From Bacteroidota bacterium (GTDB lineage: Bacteria > Bacteroidota > Bacteroidia > Chitinophagales > Chitinophagaceae), in contig JAFAGI010000019.1 of the NCBI GenBank assembly GCA_023422835.1, forward strand, positions 1-64,000: 64,000 nucleotides of DNA, in the 5' to 3' direction. Position numbers and translations under genes: made by a program. Position 1 is the first letter of the stretch. Every line of letters begins with the position of its first letter. Below the pieces are notes generated by a model, which saw only the letters and a list, made by a program, of their open reading frames with translations, was not told the origin of the DNA and did not search any database. Below are positions 61,674-64,000 of the stretch, piece by piece.

Positions 61674-62642
61674 TTATTGCGCGTTGCTGCTGCCGTTGTT
61701 CCTCCTGTTGAGTTTGGCTTCAATGCTTAAGGTAGCATGAGGTACTGCACGCAGGCGGGCTTTATCAATCAACTTGCCGGTAACACGGCAAATACCATAA
61801 GTCTTGTTTTCAATCCTTATTAATGCTTTCTCAAGGTTATCAATATAAGCAATTTGGCGACTTGCCATTTGACTTAGTTGCTCTCTTTCCATACTTACGG
61901 TACCGTCTTCCATAGTCATGTACCTGCTTTCAACATCGCCTCCCATATCGTCTTTACGCGTAATGATGCCCTGTAAATAGGCTACTTCGCGTTTGGCATC
62001 TGCTAATTTTTTTGAGATGAGTGTTTTAAACTCCTGCAGATCTTCTTCCGAATAAGTTACCAGAGGTTGCTGATTGGCGTCGGCCTCTCTCTGCTCCAGC
62101 GGTGTATAAGAAGGTTTATAGGATTTTTTAGAAGTAGTTGAGATCTTAGGCACTTTCACTTCTTTTAAAGGCTGACTTTCTTTCTTTACTTTTTTGGCTA
62201 TCTCAGGTGCATCTTTAGCTGCTTTTTTAGCTACTGCGGGTTTATCGTTTTTCTTTACAGGCGCTACCGCGGCTTTAACAGGAGCAGTCGATTGCTTAGA
62301 AGCTGGTTTAACGGTTGCTGCCGTTTTCTTTGGTGCAAGCGCAGTTGCAGCTTTTTTTGCAGGAATAGCCGCTTTTTCAGGAGCTGCAGCTTTTACTGTT
62401 TTTTTTGCTAAAGGCGCAGCACCCGCCTTCTTTACCGCGGCAGCTTTAACAGTACTTGCTTTTTTTATCGCCGCTTTGGAAGACGCCGCTACTTTAGGAG
62501 CTGCTTTTTTAACTGCAGCAGCTTTCTTAGCTACAGCTTTTTTAGCAACCGGTTTCGCAGTTGCAGCTTTTTTCACCGGTGCCTTCGGCGCTGTTTTGCT
62601 CACTTTCGATTGTTGCACCGCTTTTTTCTTTGTAGTAGCCAT
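61674..62642 (-). CDS. TraR/DksA-like protein with histone H1-like Lys/Ala tail
   Basis: 322 residues. Residues about 1-165 are a low-complexity Lys/Ala/Pro/Val region with repeated AVAKKAA / VKKAAP units, like histone H1 C-terminal tails and bacterial H1-like proteins, suited to binding nucleic acid. Residues about 190-322 are a DksA/TraR coiled coil plus C-terminal globule (YGICRVTGKLIDKARLRAVP). The C4 zinc finger has only one of its four cysteines, the rest being Val/Thr/Ser/Ala, so no zinc is expected. It begins 8 bases after ileS and is probably co-transcribed. I recall the Zn-less form in other Bacteroidota; the long tail is the striking part. Confidence 0.88.
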   Translation of the reverse strand: MATTKKKAVQQSKVSKTAPKAPVKKAATAKPVAKKAVAKKAAAVKKAAPKVAASSKAAIKKASTVKAAAVKKAGAAPLAKKTVKAAAPEKAAIPAKKAATALAPKKTAATVKPASKQSTAPVKAAVAPVKKNDKPAVAKKAAKDAPEIAKKVKKESQPLKEVKVPKISTTSKKSYKPSYTPLEQREADANQQPLVTYSEEDLQEFKTLISKKLADAKREVAYLQGIITRKDDMGGDVESRYMTMEDGTVSMEREQLSQMASRQIAYIDNLEKALIRIENKTYGICRVTGKLIDKARLRAVPHATLSIEAKLNRRNNGSSNAQ

Positions 62643-62650
62643 ATCAAATA

Positions 62651-64000
62651 TTAACCTTTTTTATGAATTGTAATGTATAACAGGTTATTGTCCACTTCCA
62701 CCTCAACGCTGTCTTCCAGATGTGATACAAATGTTAGTTCATCTGCCAAAATTTCCGCACAAATATAGTCTTTAAATCTAAGTATGGATGGCTTTAAAGC
62801 CTGACTGTCTAAAATTTGTACAAAAATACGATCAGAAAGATCAAATTTACGTTCTTTTCTAATATTTTGTACACGATTTATAAACATTCTTGCGTTGCCC
62901 TCCTGCCTCAGTTCCTCGTTAATAGTAATATCCAGGGCAATGGTTACTTTTCCTTTGCCTGCTACTGACCAGCCGGGTATATCTTCTGCTGTGATGATTA
63001 CGTCTCCGGCAACCAACTCCACGGGCTCATTGTTAACCGTGAGGGTGAAGGTGCCCGTTTGTTCCAGAACTTTAATATCTTCCTGAGACATCTTTTCAAT
63101 TTCCGCTGCCGTTGCTTTCATCCTTGCGCCGAGCTTTTTACCTAAAGATTTAAAATCAGCCTTGATCTTTTTTGAAATTACAGAGTTGGATTCTGTTATG
63201 TATTCTATTTGTTTAATATTCGTCTCTGACTTAATGAGGTCCTCCACCCTTTCAAGCTGGGTTTTCATATGTGCATCCAATACAGGTATCAAAACTTTCT
63301 GCAAAGGCTGTCTTACAATGATGTTTTCTTTTTTCCTGAGTGAAAGTATCAGTGATGAAACATCCTGGGCAAGCTCCATTCGCTCTTCCAGGGATTTATC
63401 GATCAGCGCTTCGTTGGCTACCGGGTAGTCCGTATGATGTACACTTGTGGCTTCAAACCTGTTTGTAACAGTATTTAAGTTTCTGAAAAGTTCGTCGCTG
63501 AAGAAAGGAGCAAGCGGCGCTATAAGCCTGTTGACTGTTTCCAGGCACTCATACAAAGTCTGGTAAGCAGAAATTTTGTCAGTTTCATATTCACCTTTCC
63601 AGAAACGGCGCCTACAAAGCCTTACATACCAATTACTTAAATGTTCATCTACAAATTGGTCAATAGCTCTAAAAGCAATGGTTGGTTCATATTCTTCCAG
63701 GTTTTCATTAACTGTCTTTACTAATGAATGAAGGGTAGATAATATCCAGCGGTCAATTTCAGGCCTGTTATCATCATTTATACGGCTTTCTTTGAAAGCA
63801 AAACCATCTACATTGGCGTACAAAGCGAAGAACTGGTAAGTGTTGTACAACGTACCGAAAAACTTCCGTTGTACTTCTTTGATACCATCAATATCGAACT
63901 TGAGATTGTCCCAAGGTGATGCGTTAGTCATCAGGTACCAGCGTGTGGCATCTGCACCATATTTATCAATTGTTTCAAAAGGATCAACGGTATTGCCGTG
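62651..64000 (-). CDS. ileS: Isoleucyl-tRNA synthetase (C-terminal part, runs off the window)
   Basis: The open frame covers the C-terminal about 450 residues and continues past position 64000, where HGNTVDPFETIDKYGADATR precedes the segment RWYLMTNASPW. This is the end of the class I catalytic core just beyond the KMSKS loop, followed by the anticodon-binding domain (NRPEIDRWILSTLHSL ... HLSNWYVRLCRRRFW) and the C-terminal region. It charges tRNA-Ile. The N-terminal signature HIGH and KMSKS lie outside the window. The Zn-binding tail of some bacterial IleRS enzymes is absent. The stop at 62651 is 8 bases before the DksA-like gene. Confidence 0.96.
   Translation of the reverse strand, partial: HGNTVDPFETIDKYGADATRWYLMTNASPWDNLKFDIDGIKEVQRKFFGTLYNTYQFFALYANVDGFAFKESRINDDNRPEIDRWILSTLHSLVKTVNENLEEYEPTIAFRAIDQFVDEHLSNWYVRLCRRRFWKGEYETDKISAYQTLYECLETVNRLIAPLAPFFSDELFRNLNTVTNRFEATSVHHTDYPVANEALIDKSLEERMELAQDVSSLILSLRKKENIIVRQPLQKVLIPVLDAHMKTQLERVEDLIKSETNIKQIEYITESNSVISKKIKADFKSLGKKLGARMKATAAEIEKMSQEDIKVLEQTGTFTLTVNNEPVELVAGDVIITAEDIPGWSVAGKGKVTIALDITINEELRQEGNARMFINRVQNIRKERKFDLSDRIFVQILDSQALKPSILRFKDYICAEILADELTFVSHLEDSVEVEVDNNLLYITIHKKG

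Noticed and set aside
62194-62673. 159-residue Ala/Phe-rich hydrophobic frame on the plus strand
   Set aside because: Antisense shadow of the Lys/Ala repeats in the DksA-like protein. Lysine codons read as Phe on the other strand, which mimics a membrane protein.

Overview
The window looks like a chromosomal segment of a Bacteroidota bacterium, most probably from the Chitinophagaceae or a close relative. The evidence is a complete ECF sigma / FecR / STN-SusC / SusD cascade, several lineage-typical proteins (families I recall as DUF3823, DUF4199, DUF4292, DUF4126 and DUF6427), a probable bifunctional HisB, a cysteine-poor TraR/DksA protein encoded after ileS, and promoters of the Bacteroidota type (-33 TTTG or GTTG, 19 bases, -7 TAnnTTTG). 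The genus cannot be named from the sequence alone. I see no prophage, insertion sequence, CRISPR array or integrative element.

Layout. 1-8650 (minus strand): a signal-regulated nutrient uptake locus, in transcription order ECF sigma factor, FecR anti-sigma factor, SusC-type TonB receptor with STN signalling domain, SusD lipoprotein and DUF3823 lipoprotein. 9.0 kb: tRNA-Pro(GGG). 9.1-13.1 kb (plus): a tight four-gene operon of a dihydroorotase-like protein that has lost its metal ligands, a DUF4199 membrane protein, a membrane glycosyltransferase and an aminotransferase. 13.1-13.5 kb: a promoter-to-terminator unit that probably makes a small RNA of about 118 nt, then tRNA-Met. 13.6-17.7 kb (minus): PEP carboxylase and a peroxiredoxin / thioredoxin / small-protein operon. 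17.8-20.3 kb (plus): protein-tyrosine phosphatase, hisS and a small lipoprotein. 20.6-27.6 kb (minus): acpH-like, ispF, dut, DUF4292, an EnvC-like protein, a deoxyhypusine-synthase-like protein, a 2H phosphoesterase and a UDG-superfamily protein.

27.7-41.8 kb (plus): pyruvate formate-lyase with its activase, RecQ, an ABC-F protein, a NUDIX hydrolase, an AMP-dependent acyl-CoA synthetase, a decayed Fic gene (minus), a GH92 mannosidase and RarA. 42-46.6 kb (minus): a decayed Crp-family gene, hisB interrupted at an A10 run, an orphan lipoprotein and an M1 peptidase. 46.8-48.4 kb: a peptide-type ABC substrate-binding lipoprotein (plus). 48.6-58.8 kb (minus): DUF4126, a UvrD-type helicase fused to a probable Fe-S nuclease, the L9/S18/S6 ribosomal proteins, CbpM/CbpA, DsbD and a DsbD-alpha-like protein, and a DUF6427-like membrane protein. 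59-61 kb (plus): Kup. 61-64 kb (minus): a decayed XRE regulator, a DksA-like protein with a histone H1-like tail, and ileS, which runs off the right edge.

The window is mostly housekeeping, so the unusual signals are subtle: (i) hisB is split by one base at an A10 homopolymer, and the downstream half has no start codon of its own, which suggests slippage or a base-call error; (ii) a family of about 70-85 bp intergenic palindromes, at least seven copies, with paired base changes in the stem; (iii) a likely unannotated small RNA; (iv) several enzymes that keep the fold but have lost catalytic residues (dihydroorotase-like, deoxyhypusine-synthase-like, EnvC-like, DksA-like); (v) three regulator or toxin pseudogenes (Fic, Crp, XRE).
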